Source: Simmondsia chinensis (taxonomy: Eukaryota > Streptophyta > Magnoliopsida > Caryophyllales > Simmondsiaceae). From it: 64,000 nt of DNA. Location: contig JAGTTD010000019.1 in NCBI GenBank assembly GCA_018398585.1, positions 124,001 to 188,000 on the forward strand, in the 5' to 3' direction. This document shows positions 49,057-61,100 of the stretch, one piece after another. The stretch's first letter is position 1; every line of letters starts with the position of its first letter. The position numbers and the translations under genes were made by a program. The notes under the pieces were generated by a model, which made no database searches, was not told where the DNA came from, and worked only from the letters and a program-made list of their open reading frames with translations.

Positions 49057-49101
<45 letters not shown>

Positions 49102-52100
49102 CCCCCAAAAAAAAAGAAGGAAATGTTTTCTACCAACAAGTTGAGGTTGGATTGAATTAGATAACGTGACACAAACCAGAAAATTCGCAAGAGAAGAGAC
49201 TATCATAAGAAATTTTAGCATAAGCATAATGAATTCCATGAATTTATAAACATAACTGCACTTACCAAACGACCCGTTTAGAGCAGGTTCAATGGGTACT
49301 TCAGACTTCTTCAGACTCTCCTCAAGTCTTTCACTATCATCCAAACTCAATTGCGCTAGTCTCTTCACCAAGATCGTAGTAGAGCCACATGATTTATGCA
49401 CATTTTGCGGCCCCCCATCATCAATGATCTTAGCAGGAATCTCCGACTTTCTGATTGAGGATCCTGCCATCATTGACTTGCTTTTAGTATTCGCCGATGT
49501 TGGAGTTCCTTGCACCCACTTCTGTCCTTGATTAGTTTCTTCCTCTGATGATGGGAGATCAAAAGTCACTTCTGCTTCTTCTTCATTATTTTTCCAATGG
49601 TCAATCTCTTCTGCCAATGGAGGATTAACGGTTCTTTCCCCTTCTTCATTATCTTTCTGACGGAAAGTTTCTTCTGCCGATGGAGGATTAAGGGTTCCTT
49701 GCACGCACTTCTGTCCTTGATTAGTTTCTTCCTCTGATGATGGGAGATCAAAAGTCGCTGCTGCTTCTTCTTCATTATTTTTCCAATGGTCAATCTCTTC
49801 TGCCAATGGAGAATTAACGGTTGTTTCCCCTTCTTCATTCTCTTTCTGACCGAAAGTTTCTTCTGCCGATGGAGGATTAAGGGTCACTTCCCCTTCTTCA
49901 TCAGTAGTTTTCTGATGGTCAGTTTCTTCTGTTGATGGAGGATTAATGGCCGCTTCCCCTTCTTCTTCATTAGTTTTCTGATGCCTTCTTGGTGGAAAAT
50001 TGGCTGATGCAATAATGACAGACTTCGCTTGGTGCATCCCAAGATCATCCTGTCGCATGCAATTAAAAATTTTAATCTGTTGAATATAATTTCCTGAATA
50101 AACATAAGCTAATTACTTATGTTAAGGGAAAGAAAACTGCGTTTTTATACATTCATTGACAATTAGCAAATTGAATGAACTTAGCTTGATTCTTTAGAGC
50201 ACTCGGAACCTCTATTGGACTACTAGTTACATAGAAGAATCAAACGCAAGTGGGGTTTTTCATGTTATCTTGTACTGTCAAAAAACTCACATTGTTAACG
50301 AAATCTGTTTCCGGAGCACTCATAGATTCGAAAATATTCGCATCCATCGCGTTTACTTCCATTTGGTTCATGTTCACAGCGTTGAAGTCGTACAATGTCA
50401 CTGAAACATCTCCAGCGCCTGCAGTGAAAACCATACAATGATGAGAACGCACTAAAATTAAGGGGGAAAGGACTGGGAGGAGCCACTGAAGAAGAAAATC
50501 GATTATAAACCAACCATGGTCCTTGCGATTTCTGTCCTCGAAATCATCAACTGGTGCATCACCCAAAGGATAGATGTCATCCAATTCATCAAACCCATCA
50601 TTTTCTTTCATCGCATCACCTACAGGTTAATATGATCAATCTCTTATTGATCAATATAGTAGAATAACAATGAGGGCAACTCACATTTTATCTTGGCCGG
50701 GCCTGAGACTTTAGGTGCCCAAAGCAAGTTTGCTCTCTGGGAACTTTTTTGGTAATCATAGGCGCATCTGAATAATCCTTTTCTACTATAATATGAGCTA
50801 ATATGTGAGTCATTTATAGTATATGTACAAGCATTTATAATATACTAGACATAGGTTGTTATTTCTCAAATTATGAATGGTCATATAAGGTAGAACCAAA
50901 CTAATAATACAACTAATTTTCAAAAAAGAGACCCTTTAAGAAATCCGGGCCCCAAGCAATTGCTTCCATTGCTTGGGGCATTGGCCGGCCTTGTTTGTAC
51001 CATTCAAGTATTCGATGTACTTAGCAAAGAATTCGAGTATTTGTTTATAATGCCCATTTGCAACTCTAACTCACCTTCATTAAAATTTGATCCATCAAGC
51101 ACGTTGGGATCTGCCTGCAGCTTTTTTGATTCATCAACCAGGTTAGGATCTGCCTGCTGCTTTGCAGGGGAGTTATCCGCAGCAAACTGACTTGTTTTGC
51201 TCTCTGAAAACTTGTGTTCTTCTTCGCCGCCCTCATGTTCTTCCAAATTCATTTCTGTTTTTTCGTCGGCTTCTTGTCTGTTATGATGTAACTCCTCAAT
51301 ATGTGGCTCCCTCACAGTTTGATTCAAATCCACCTCAAGGTCACCGGCGCTGTGACTATTTTCTGATTTGTCATCAAGAAATTCTACGTCATTCCTTGAT
51401 TCTAGCCCAACATTTTGGGGAAGGTTAACTCCTGAACAGTCCAAACCAGTGGAAAGTTCATCTGATCTTGATACTGATTCAAAACCTGACCATTACAAAA
51501 GCTATGTCAAAAATCCCAAAAAATGCAAAATGCATACCCAATACACATGTTATAACAAGTATATGTTTTTTCCCGTAACTCAATAGACGACGCTTACCAA
51601 TAGCAGCCTTGTTACCAGAGACATCACCCTCTACCTCACAGTTCTCCAAGCTATTCTCAAATTTGCCACTCGATGCTGGTGGTGGTTCAGGCGCATCCTT
51701 CTTTCCCTGGTCCATCTCTTCTGCGATCCTTCTCCTTGTTCCTTGGTGACGCGTTGTTGTCAATTTCGTACTCCTTGGCTCCTTTTTGGTGGTCTTCCGG
51801 CTTGTGAGAGTTCGTGGGACACAAGGTGTACTGATCATAGATTTCTCAGGAGATTCTGTGGCTTCAGATTCGCATTGTTTGAGAATTTCTTCAAGCCCTT
51901 CCACCTGTGACAAGTTACATTTCTAATCAAACTATAGATAATTAAAGGGGATCCCCAAAATAAATTAGTAACTTTTGGCAGTACACAAAAGACCAAGCTA
52001 AAAATACTGAAGTAAAAAGTCAATAAGACTAGACATGTCAGTGCACTATACATATATATAAATAATACCTACAACGAATTAACGAAAAATATTTGAGGGG

Positions 52101-53582
52101 AAAAGCGTGTGACAAATGTGCAGTAACAATTAAAATGCGTATTGAAGGAAACTTACAATTTCTAGAGATTTGAGAGCATCGGTCATGGCAGCATTGGTCA
52201 TATTGGCAGGGATTTTGTTCCTTTTGCAAAGGGCTTGGAGCTCCTTTCTTGTGAGACTATGGAAGTCCACAGCATTCTCCACTTTCATTGTGACATTTGC
52301 AACCGAATGATCTGAATCTTCCACATTTGCCCCCTGAATCTCAGTTTGCTCCACTTCTCCCGCATCGCAACTCTCTTGCATTTCACTCATACAATCATCC
52401 TCCTTCGTTTTACTGTCGCCCCGATCAGTATCAGGTTTCTCTTGGACATGATCTTCACCATTAGCATTGCCCTTGATTTTGGGCATTTCATCTTCAGAAT
52501 GCAAAAGAACAATGTTGAATATTAGTAAGTGAAGAATCATTCATGGCTCTTGAGCATTTCAACTAACATAACACAAAATCCACATTTCAAGACCATTGGT
52601 TATTTGTGTGAAGGGGCATGTTAAAACATATAATATCCATGCTTAAAGACCATTAGTCAATCCTGTGAAAGGGCAATGCTAAACCACATAATGCCCACAT
52701 TTCAAAACCATTGAACATTGGTGCAAAGGAATATGTTAAAGCATAAAATCATTTCGTGGACCTCAAGCCAACTGGGATAGTTGATTTTATATGTTACAAA
52801 GTGAATCAGAATTCTAAGAAGCAATTGATCAAACACTTACTGAGCACGCTGCTACACTCAGAAACGCCGTCAGAAACCTCAGATTTCTCGAGACCATCTT
52901 CAAACTCCTTCTGCAGATCTTTATTCTTGAAGCAAGAAGCAATCTTTGGCTTAACAGAAGCGGCTTGCGCAGCCCTACTCCTCGTTCCATATCGAGTTCT
53001 TGTGTTCAAGTTCGCACTTCCCTGTTCTCCTCGGCGGGTTCTTCTGCAAGTGGAAGTTCGGGGAACGCCAGGAGTTGTAATCTCTGATTTTTCAGGCGAT
53101 TCAGGATCCTCACATTTTGGTTGTTTCGAAAATTCTTCAAGTCCTTCCACCTATATTGTCTCATTTTTACACTCAAATCAGTTCATAATGTGGACACATA
53201 TGGATGATATCAATCAGAAAAGATCAAATAATCTAAGATAGATACATGAAAATCCAAAGTTTAAGAAGAAATAAAAACGATTCGAAAGAATTACATGTGG
53301 AATCATGATGAATTAATCAAATCGAGATTCGAGTAAGAAGGGATTAGTCATTTCCACTTCCTTTTTTACTTTACTCACCAAGGCACAACAGAATACGTAC
53401 AAGTTATATTCAAGATTGATATGCATTAAATTAGGGCAATCAAACAGTGGTATAAGAATAAAACTTACGAATTGAAGAGATTTGAGGGCATCAGCCATGG
53501 CGATGTTCGTCATATTGGCCGGAATGTTGTTCAACTTGCAAAGGGCTTGAAGATCGCGTCTCTTGAGACTGTAGAAATCCAT
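47601..53582 (-). CDS. SAP-like, acidic probable nuclear protein with duplicated N-terminal module
   Basis: Ten GT-AG exons on the minus strand join in frame to 1027 residues: 53469-53582, 52841-53150, 52157-52491, 51598-51904, 51075-51485, 50515-50619, 50291-50418, 49266-50049, 48190-48698, 47601-47681. Residues 1-38 form a SAP-like helix-loop-helix (LKRRDLQALCKLNNIPANMT), a fold that usually binds DNA. A basic SPEK/VPRTST..R linker follows. Both parts recur at 216-355 (LTRKELQALCKRNKIPANMT, then VPRTLTSRK), with the intron at the same place. The middle is acidic (Glu/Asp-rich), with two 63-residue repeats. The C-terminus is Lys-rich (KLAEKKEKKKQ). From memory it resembles Arabidopsis At5g17160/At3g03130, which are about half as long and of unknown function. 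The acceptor of exon 9 was set at 48699-48700, the only in-frame AG; about 50 open bases upstream may be an older exon part. The exact exon set is less sure than the modules. Confidence 0.8.
49007..49170. repeat. Duplicated intron segment around a 42-nt C-run
   Basis: AAGGTTGGATTGAATCAGAT near 49012 and GAGGTTGGATTGAATTAGAT near 49142, each followed by AACGTGA, flank an uninterrupted run of 42 C (49058-49099) and an A-rich patch. It lies in intron 8 of the minus-strand gene, where it reads as a G-run. Confidence 0.9.
49505..49882 (-). repeat. Two 189-bp coding repeats in exon 8 of the SAP-like gene
   Basis: Units 49505-49693 and 49694-49882 are nearly identical and keep the frame (63 codons each). 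They contain EEIDHWKNNEEEA, DLPSSEEETNQGQK and NPPSAEETF. Shorter NPPS.EET..QK units lie just upstream in the protein. Confidence 0.93.
52575..52755. repeat. Three tandem 60-bp units in intron 2 of the SAP-like gene
   Basis: Each unit reads about CCACATTTCAA.ACCATT, a variable part, then G.AA.GG.CAATGTTAAAACAT. The units start near 52580, 52638 and 52697. They sit between the two copies of the duplicated module. Confidence 0.8.
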
Positions 53583-54016
53583 TCTTTTCCGATTTGTTTC
53601 AACGTGAAATTGAACACAAAGATTTGAACTTATGTAAAGAAAGAACAAGCTTTGAGAGAGAAAGAGAGAGAGAGATTTGGATTGTTGGGATGTGGTTGAA
53701 AATGGCGGAATGGAGGCGGTGGTAATGGGAAGTGTGGGCGTGTATATATAAGGCGGTGTGAGTGAGGGGGCACACAACGCTGAACGTTGAAGGGGAAATG
53801 TGACCGTTGGGGTGGGAGCGGAGGATTTGGATTTGAATTTGAATTTAAATTTTTTTAAGGGAATTTATCTTTTTTTTTTTGGGAGTTTTTTATTCTTTAC
53901 CATATTACAGTCAGGTAGAGGTGTTGTGATCCGCGGCCCATGTTGAGTGACCAGTTGGGCCCAGCTTCAAAGCCCCAAAATACAAGAAAGAAACGTCTAA
54001 TTAGAAAAGCTATCTA

Positions 54017-54048
<32 letters not shown>
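54017..54048. repeat. (CT)n microsatellite
   Basis: About 16 uninterrupted TC/CT units. Confidence 0.95.
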
Positions 54049-54051
<3 letters not shown>

Positions 54052-55386
54052 CATAACTATTTACTCTACTCTTCCTTAATATTTACCAATTCATTCATAC
54101 CTGTGACGGGTTATTAATATTTATAATTTTTATTTATTTATTTACTTTTAGGGTTGTTTAAATTTATTTTTAATGTTTATTAACTTTTTCAAATTAATTT
54201 CTTATAAGTTTTAGCAAGACACTACTAATAGTACAGACTACTTTAGACAAAATAAATGATAAAATATAACAGACTTATAAACATTAGGAAATAATAACAA
54301 GGACATATTGAAATTGATTTTCATCTTTATCAAAATACTTTCTTTTAGTTCATCATCTTTTAAATTTTATCTAGTTTTAATCACCAAATAAGAGTTAGTT
54401 TGACCATAAAATAAAATATAAAGGATTATTTTGAAGGAAAAAAAAAAATTGAGGCCAATTTGAACTGTTAGAATAGCAAGTATCTTTCATATTTGGATAA
54501 TATTTTTCTATTATATTATTGCGAAATCTCCCCCTCCTTATAGCTTTCAAATCCTAAATCGTGTATTTCTAAAGCTTTACCAAGGAAAATGCATGTCTTA
54601 ATGAAAAAAAACATGACTTTTAATAAAGAGGCGTGTCCCTTTAACATGTTTCTTAGTAAAAAGATATGTCTTTTAGTGAAGAGATATATCTATTAATGAA
54701 GAGACATGTTTATAAATAAAAAGACGAGTCTACTAATGAAAGGACACAACTATTGGTGTTTCAATGGAAGATACTTTTCACTCCTCTATAAATAATAGTA
54801 TAATTTCTCTCTCTACCACAATATATAAACACATGAATATAAAAGATACTTAAAAGTGAGATACTCCATTGTACATCATACATTAAAGAAAGTGGTTAGA
54901 AATCCAATTTTTTTCGTAGTGTATACTCAACAGATAATCAAGGATTGTTATTATCAAGGTATGTTCTTAATCTTAATATGTGTAAATCATGAAATTCAAC
55001 ATCTATGAGAATTGTTATTTTATGTAATAATGTTTATGCATATAATTTAAGTTCTATGTATTTATGGTATAATACAAAACTTATAAAATAAATACGACTG
55101 ACAAAATAAAAAGCAAGAAAAGAAAGACTTAATATAATTACAATATGATAATATAAAAATTAAAAAAATACAAACACCTTCGTGCATCTCACGAGATAAT
55201 ACTCATATTAATTAGAGGGAAAATGAAAATGATTTATGTAAGTTACTGGAGCGTACAATTAACTAAAAAATATATAGCTTAAAAAAATAACTAGATAATA
55301 TTTTATAATCTAAAGCGTTTATAAAGCGTTCATTACATACTCAAATTGCTAAAGTACTATGTTTACCCATGTCATTGCTCAAATTT

Positions 55387-55680
55387 GAGGTGTGAATGAG
55401 TCAAACTAACTTACCAAGTCATACTTATTTAGCTTAAAGGCTCCACTCATTTAAGCCTATTTGTTTAGCTAAGCAAGTTGATGCTGAGTTTAAGCCTAAT
55501 AAAGCTTAAAACTTGGAAGATCATAAACAATACAAGCTCGAGTCAGGGCAATCTTTGAGTTAGGTGTCCACCAAGCAAAGCATGACCTCAATGTCTCCAT
55601 GCTTCAGGAAACTTCAAGCAAGCAATTGATGCATCAAGATAGACGAGCTCAACCTGACTCATGCAGAGCCCTAGTCTTAA
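55387..55680. repeat. Degenerate GAGCTCGA-family copy
   Basis: It starts GAGGTGTGAATGAGTCAAAC and contains AAGCTCGAGTC and GACGAGCTCAACCTG words. The right end is not sharp. Confidence 0.45.
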
Positions 55681-55925
55681 TTCGAGTAAAGTTCATGAAA
55701 CTATCAATCATGACATCTTTGGCTTTCTTCTTATAGGTTTATTCAACTCAACTCGTAGATATGCAGCAACATGCACTTTACGTTATCTAATCTCAAGTAT
55801 AAGAATCAAACACGTCTACGTGACTACAAGTTGAATTCTACTATTTTCTAAGACTTTTCCATGCTTTTGTTCTCCTTTGAAATGTCTTGCCATTATACCA
55901 ACATCAAAGTACTCTTATCCTACTC

Positions 55926-56015
55926 GGATGATTCAAAACAAGATACAATAACAACAAAAAACCCAATGTCTAAAGAGCTCCTACCAAGGTAGGGTCTAAA
56001 AATTACAAGATTGAA
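55926..56015 (-). mobile_element. Au-like SINE fragment, reverse
   Basis: On the minus strand it reads TAGACCCTACCTTGGTAGGA, GCTCTTTAGACATTGGG, then TTTTTTGTTGTTATTGTATC, the same 3' order as the other SINE pieces. Confidence 0.5.
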
Positions 56016-56188
56016 GATAAAAATTACAAGTCCATATCCAATACTCTATACAAAACTAAGGTTCATACACTCCCATAAAACATGAACAAGGAAACCAACA
56101 TGCCAACACTAATTTAAATTTTGAAGTTCTTCGATTTTAGACAGTCACATACAAAGGAATAAGGGTTGTCGGTCCCTAACCCGCTCAA

Positions 56189-58049
56189 TCAGACATGCAC
56201 GGTGGTAGGCTTGTAGTCGACAACAAGTACTTTGTCGAGGTGGGAAAGGAAGACATTTGCGAATTCAACATGGGCTGGGTGAGCAACGTACTCTGCCACT
56301 CCTTCAGTGCTCTCGAAAGTAGACTCAAAGATGTGGGTGAAACCCTGGTGCAGGTTCTCCGCACTCACATCCTTTCCCCTGCAGCATTGAGGTTTATTAC
56401 AATAACTTAGGTTATCTTAGCTCAGAAATTAACATTTAAGAAAAAGAAGACAATCAACCCACAAAGTGTCTACTACATTTCCTCATGCATGCTTCGTGAC
56501 TAGGGATGTAAATGACAAACATTTGATCAACAACCCATGTTTCAAATTAATATTTAAGATTTCTATGTACATTAATACAGATTCAGCTTTTCAAACCCAC
56601 TCAAGCAATGATACTAAAACGTTATGTCATAGCAAGATTTCACACGTATTCATATTTTGAAGGAAACAGCGACAAGGAATTCGGCAACATTCTAATAGAA
56701 TCCATTTTATTTTCCTTTATGGGATTTAAAGCGAGAGTAGAGGCATACACAAGTTCATCCGAGCCAACCCAAGCTGAGATCAAGCTCGTCAGGCTCGAGC
56801 CTCAACTCGCCAATATTATGCTTGGGCCAAAGCTCACAGAACCTAGATACTTCAAGCTTAAGCTCAGCTTGTCGGCCTTGAACCAAGCTTTGCTCCTTTA
56901 GGATCATTTATGCTCAAGTTGGACTCGTTTTATGATAATTGAAGCTCAAACTTGACTTGTTTAAGCACATTTACTGTCACAAAGTAGCCCAAGATTGACT
57001 CATTTAGGTTTATATAGGCTCTCGCTTAGATAAATGAGTGACTAAACTTAGATACAGCTCAAGACCTATCACAGGTTACTGCTCTGAAACTAGCTACGTT
57101 GTAATACAATACAATACATTCTGTAGGACATCAAAGCTATGTAACAAGATTATTGGCTGTTCCCTGATGTAGACCATGGGGTGCAAATAGAAAAACTTTA
57201 GTCTAAGTCCGATGTGAATCCAAGGTAAACCATTGAACATGGATCTAAGAAGGTGAATGATTATCGAATTACAATCCCAAATCTGTTATGACCCAACCAA
57301 TTGCTAGGCCAAAACAATCATTGCATAACCATGAAATAGTAGAATTGGAGAGAAAAAAAGGAAGAATCAGAGGAACAGAACACAAATAGAAATCAGGGAG
57401 AAAGTAGAAGAAGAAGGGAATTTAAGGGAGAAGTAGAGTATTTAATTGAAAATCAAAGAGCAATTTTATTCATGCAGTAAATTCATGATTACAAATGATG
57501 CTCAAGAAGCCTTTTTTTAGAGTTTACAAGTAAAACTAACAAAATGAATGAAAAATAAAGAGATCAGCCAAAACAACAGAATCCAAAAACGCGTGCCCAA
57601 AAGCCCATCCGATCAATCGGGTAGGTATATGATCAACAAAAACTTAGCACAGGCTGATCCGATCGATCGGTACACATCTGATCCATCGAAGTTTACAGAA
57701 TCATGACAAAATCCAAACTAGATATTCCGATTATCCAATAGATCTTGCTTGACATCAACCAGATAAATACCTAGGATTCAGTTGTCAGAGAAAGAACAAC
57801 GCAAAATCAAGACGCATAGCTCAAAATAACTTGCAAGCAGATCGTAAACCCTAACAAACTCCATTTTTTGGGTAACGAGCTAAACTATTCAGAGACAGGG
57901 TGATGATACCATTGGAAGGATTTCATGGGTTCGATGAGATTGACGAGGCTAGCGTAGCCCTTGATGAGCTCCTCCATTTTCTCAGGTGGGACATCGTCCT
58001 TGAACTTCGCTAGCAATAGGTGCTTCACTACTCCTTTCACCTCCTCCAT
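56189..58049 (-). CDS. Stress-responsive DABB (dimeric alpha/beta barrel) protein
   Basis: Exon 1 57910-58049 (ATG at 58047-58049) and exon 2 56189-56378 (stop TGA 56189-56191) join at a phase-2 GT-AG intron to 109 residues, normal for the family. The sequence MEEVKGVVKHLLLAKFKDDV, MEELIKGYASLVNLIEPMKS, GKDVSAENLHQGFTHIFEST, VAEYVAHPAHVEFANVFLSH and VLVVDYKPTTVHV covers a complete stress-responsive A/B barrel domain. These small dimers are cytosolic or peroxisomal. Relatives include HS1-type antimicrobial proteins of Arabidopsis and polyketide cyclases such as olivetolic acid cyclase; the substrate here is not known. The conserved HH/His barrel residues are present. A GA-repeat leader directly precedes the ATG, and a LINE sits about 95 bp upstream. 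The intron holds a foldback-type repeat. Confidence 0.94.
56739..57075. repeat. GAGCTCGA-family copy in the DABB intron
   Basis: GATCAAGCTCGTCAGGCTCG, CTTAAGCTCAGCTTG and AGCTCAAACTTGACTTG words are dense. The ends are roughly GTAGAGGCATACAC and ACCTATCACAGG. It is diverged. Confidence 0.5.
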
Positions 58050-58078
58050 TGCTCTCTCTCTCTCTCTCTCTCAAATTG
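58050..58078 (-). promoter_or_regulatory. GA-repeat leader of the DABB gene
   Basis: On the minus strand, (GA)n ends a few bases before the ATG. GAGA-type 5' leaders are common in plant genes. It is read as leader because it lies inside the space between the LINE and the start codon. Confidence 0.5.
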
Positions 58079-58143
58079 CACAACAACTGTTCGATGAAAG
58101 TTCTTCCTTTTGTTTGACTTCACTGTTCATAACGCGGAGCCCT

Positions 58144-61100
58144 TTTTTTTTAACAGAACAATGCCCAAGGGCCAGGAATAATTACATAAATCATCAGAAA
58201 TAATAGAAGATAGACCTGACGGAACATTCCGCCACCAGTAATGATTACAACATAAAGAGACATGCATACGAGCCACATAGTGGGCCACCCGATTACAATC
58301 CCTAGGGGTTCAAACGAACTCTACTCCAGGCAAGGAAGACTCAAAAAAGGAAATGTCACTCACGACTGCAGCCACCTCACTTGGAGTAACCGATTCCCCC
58401 AGTATGGAATAAATGAGGTCCTTACAGTCAGATTCAATGATAACCGACCTCCAACCTTGGGAGATCGCAAGACAGCAAGCCGCTCGAACCGTAAGCGCTT
58501 CCGCAACACGAGGGGAAGCCGCCAGCACAGAGCCGCACCAACCACCAACGACAGCCCCAGTCCAATCCCTAGCCACACAAGCAATAGCAGATTTTTCACA
58601 ACCTCTCAGCCATGAGGCATCACAGTTAATTTTAAGATAGTTTCTCTAGGGGGTGACCATCCACGTGACCGAAGGGTGGACTGCCGAACCTGCACCTGGT
58701 CTCTACCATGGGAGCTCGAGGGAAGGGAGGCCTGGGCGAACTTCGCAGCTTGCAGGAAAGCTGATTTTGAAATCTGTGAAGGATCCTGACACATATTCTC
58801 ATAAATGAACTCATTCCTGGCTTTCCAAAACCCCCAACAAAAGTAAGCAACCCGACTAAGATTTTCATTCGTCATGTCCAAATCAATAGCAACATGTTCC
58901 CACCACCAGACAAACTCTCTGAAACCAATGACCGTGGGGCGGAAACCCCATTTGGACCCAAACCAAGCAGCTCTCGACGGAGGGCAAAAAAACAGAAGGT
59001 GTTCGGCGGATTCCACCGGGGCTTTACAACGAGGGCATCCTGGATCAGGAGAGATCTTAAGAGCGAAGAGGTTTTCCTTTGAAGCAAGGGCATTAGAGAA
59101 GGTCCTCCAGATTAAATGCTTCACCCTAGGGCTTGCCTCAAGGTTCCAAATACGTTTGATGGCTAGTTCGTTCGGTTGGGAAGAAGAGGAAGCACTTGCG
59201 GGGCAAGAGGCATGGAAGTAGCCCTTCCTCCAAGCTTGGTATCCTGATTTAACAAAATAAACCCCTGATTGGGAGAAGTGCCATATAAGGGAGTCCTCAT
59301 CATTGGGGTTGCCAATGGGAATGGAGCGAATAAGCTTAATCAAATCCGGGGAGAACCAAGCTTCCAAGGTAGCAGAATTCCAACTTCTAGAGTCATGGGA
59401 GATGAGATCGGACACCCACAGGGGGACATCGACTGAAGAATGAGGCCGACCAAGAGGGCCAATTGGAAGGGAAGGCAACCATGGATCATCCCAAATGTTG
59501 ATGTTGGTTCCACTATGAACATTCCATCTCAGCCCCGTCAAGAGAAGATTCCTGCCCTCTATCAAACTTCGCCAGCCCCAAGATGGGGAACAACCCAAAC
59601 AAGCATCGATCAAGGAACAGTCATTGAAGTAGATGCGTTTTAGAGTACGGACCCAGAAGGTGTTAGGATTGGAGATGGCTCTCCACGCTTGCTTGGCAAG
59701 AAAAGCAAGGTTAAATCCCTCCATATCACAGAAACCGAGACCTCCCTTTTTTTACATACGAGCAAGCCGATTCGAGTTGAGCCAATGGATGCCTTTGTCC
59801 TCACAAGAGCTGCCTTTCCACCAAAAGCGGGCGATCATAGCATTCAGGCGGAGGGCAAAGGAAACAGGGATCTTAAAGCAGTTCATGACGTAAGAAGGAA
59901 TGGAGTTCAGAATAGATTTGATGAGGTTTCTCGACCCGTATGTGAGAGGAGCTTAGGCTTCCAACCTTGTGCCTTAGACCGAATTCTATCATAAAGGAAA
60001 TCAAGGGCAACCCGTTTGGATTTATCCCAGAGAAGCTGAAGCCCGAGGTATCTCTCATGAGCCCCCATGGGAGCCACTTCTGGCATTTCCAAACACAGAT
60101 TACGAATATCTGATGGGGTGTTGGAGGAGAAGAAGGCCTTAGATTTCTCGAAATTCACCCTTTGTCCCGAGGCTGCACAAAAGGAATCAATGACCTTTTT
60201 TGCCACCAGACATCCTTTTTCCGAGGCCTCAAAGAAAAGCAAGCAGTCATCTGCATAAAGCAAATGAGACAAAGGGGGACAAGCACGACAGATATGAAAG
60301 CATTTCCACTCACTCGAGGCCACTTCCCTCTCGATGAGAGCCGACAATGCTTCCATGATGAGGAGGAAGAGGTAGGGCGAGAGAGGGTCACCTTGGCGAA
60401 GCCCACGTTCAATAGGGAAGCCTTCTAATCTCTTACCATTGACAATGGGACTCACTTTAACAGAAGAGACACATTCCATAATTCTTTTAACAAAAAAATC
60501 TGAGACACCAATTTTCAAGAGCATTTTTTCCAAGAAACACCAGTCAACTTGATCATAAGCTTTTGAAAGGTCCAGCTTGAGAGCAAGGAAACATGAACTT
60601 CCTTTTATTTTATTTTTGAGAGCATGGAAAGCTTCATGTGCCACAATAATATTGTCCTGTATTTGCCGACCGGATATGAAAGCCAATTGGTAAGGGGATA
60701 TAATGTCCCCTAACCACAGCTTAAGCCTGTTAGCTAGAATTTTATAGCTAAAGTTACATAAGCTAAAAAGCCTAAACTGGGAAACAAGTTCCGGACGGGA
60801 CACTTTCGGGATAAGAACAATATTAGTATGGTTAAGCCTATGGAGGAGCCTTCCGCTAATGAAAAAGCTTTTAATAGCATTACATACGTCATCACCCACG
60901 GTGTTCCAAAAAGAGGAATAAAAAAACCCTGGAAACCCGTCCGGCCCCGGGGCTTTCGCATCACCAAGCTGGTTACAAGCCACCCTTATCTCGTCCTCCC
61001 TAAGAGGGCTGTCCAGAGCCGATAGCATGACATCATTCACTTTCGGACGGATACAGCTCAGGGTTTCGTCCACGTTTAAGACGGGCTAAGCTTTGAAAAT

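Larger units (their letters stand above)
53583..56188. other. Gap upstream of the SAP-like gene
   Basis: The first 200 bp are the SAP-like gene leader and promoter (GA/CT-rich near 53650-53680). Beyond that it is AT-rich, with a CT microsatellite (54017-54048), degenerate units like AAAGA.ATGTCTTT.A.TGA (about 54590-54760), a foldback-family piece (55387-55680) and a reverse SINE (55926-56015). No gene was found. Confidence 0.5.

Noticed and set aside
59873..61025. Plus-strand frames across the LINE
   Set aside because: They are antisense to the RT reading, which has clear motifs including YADD.
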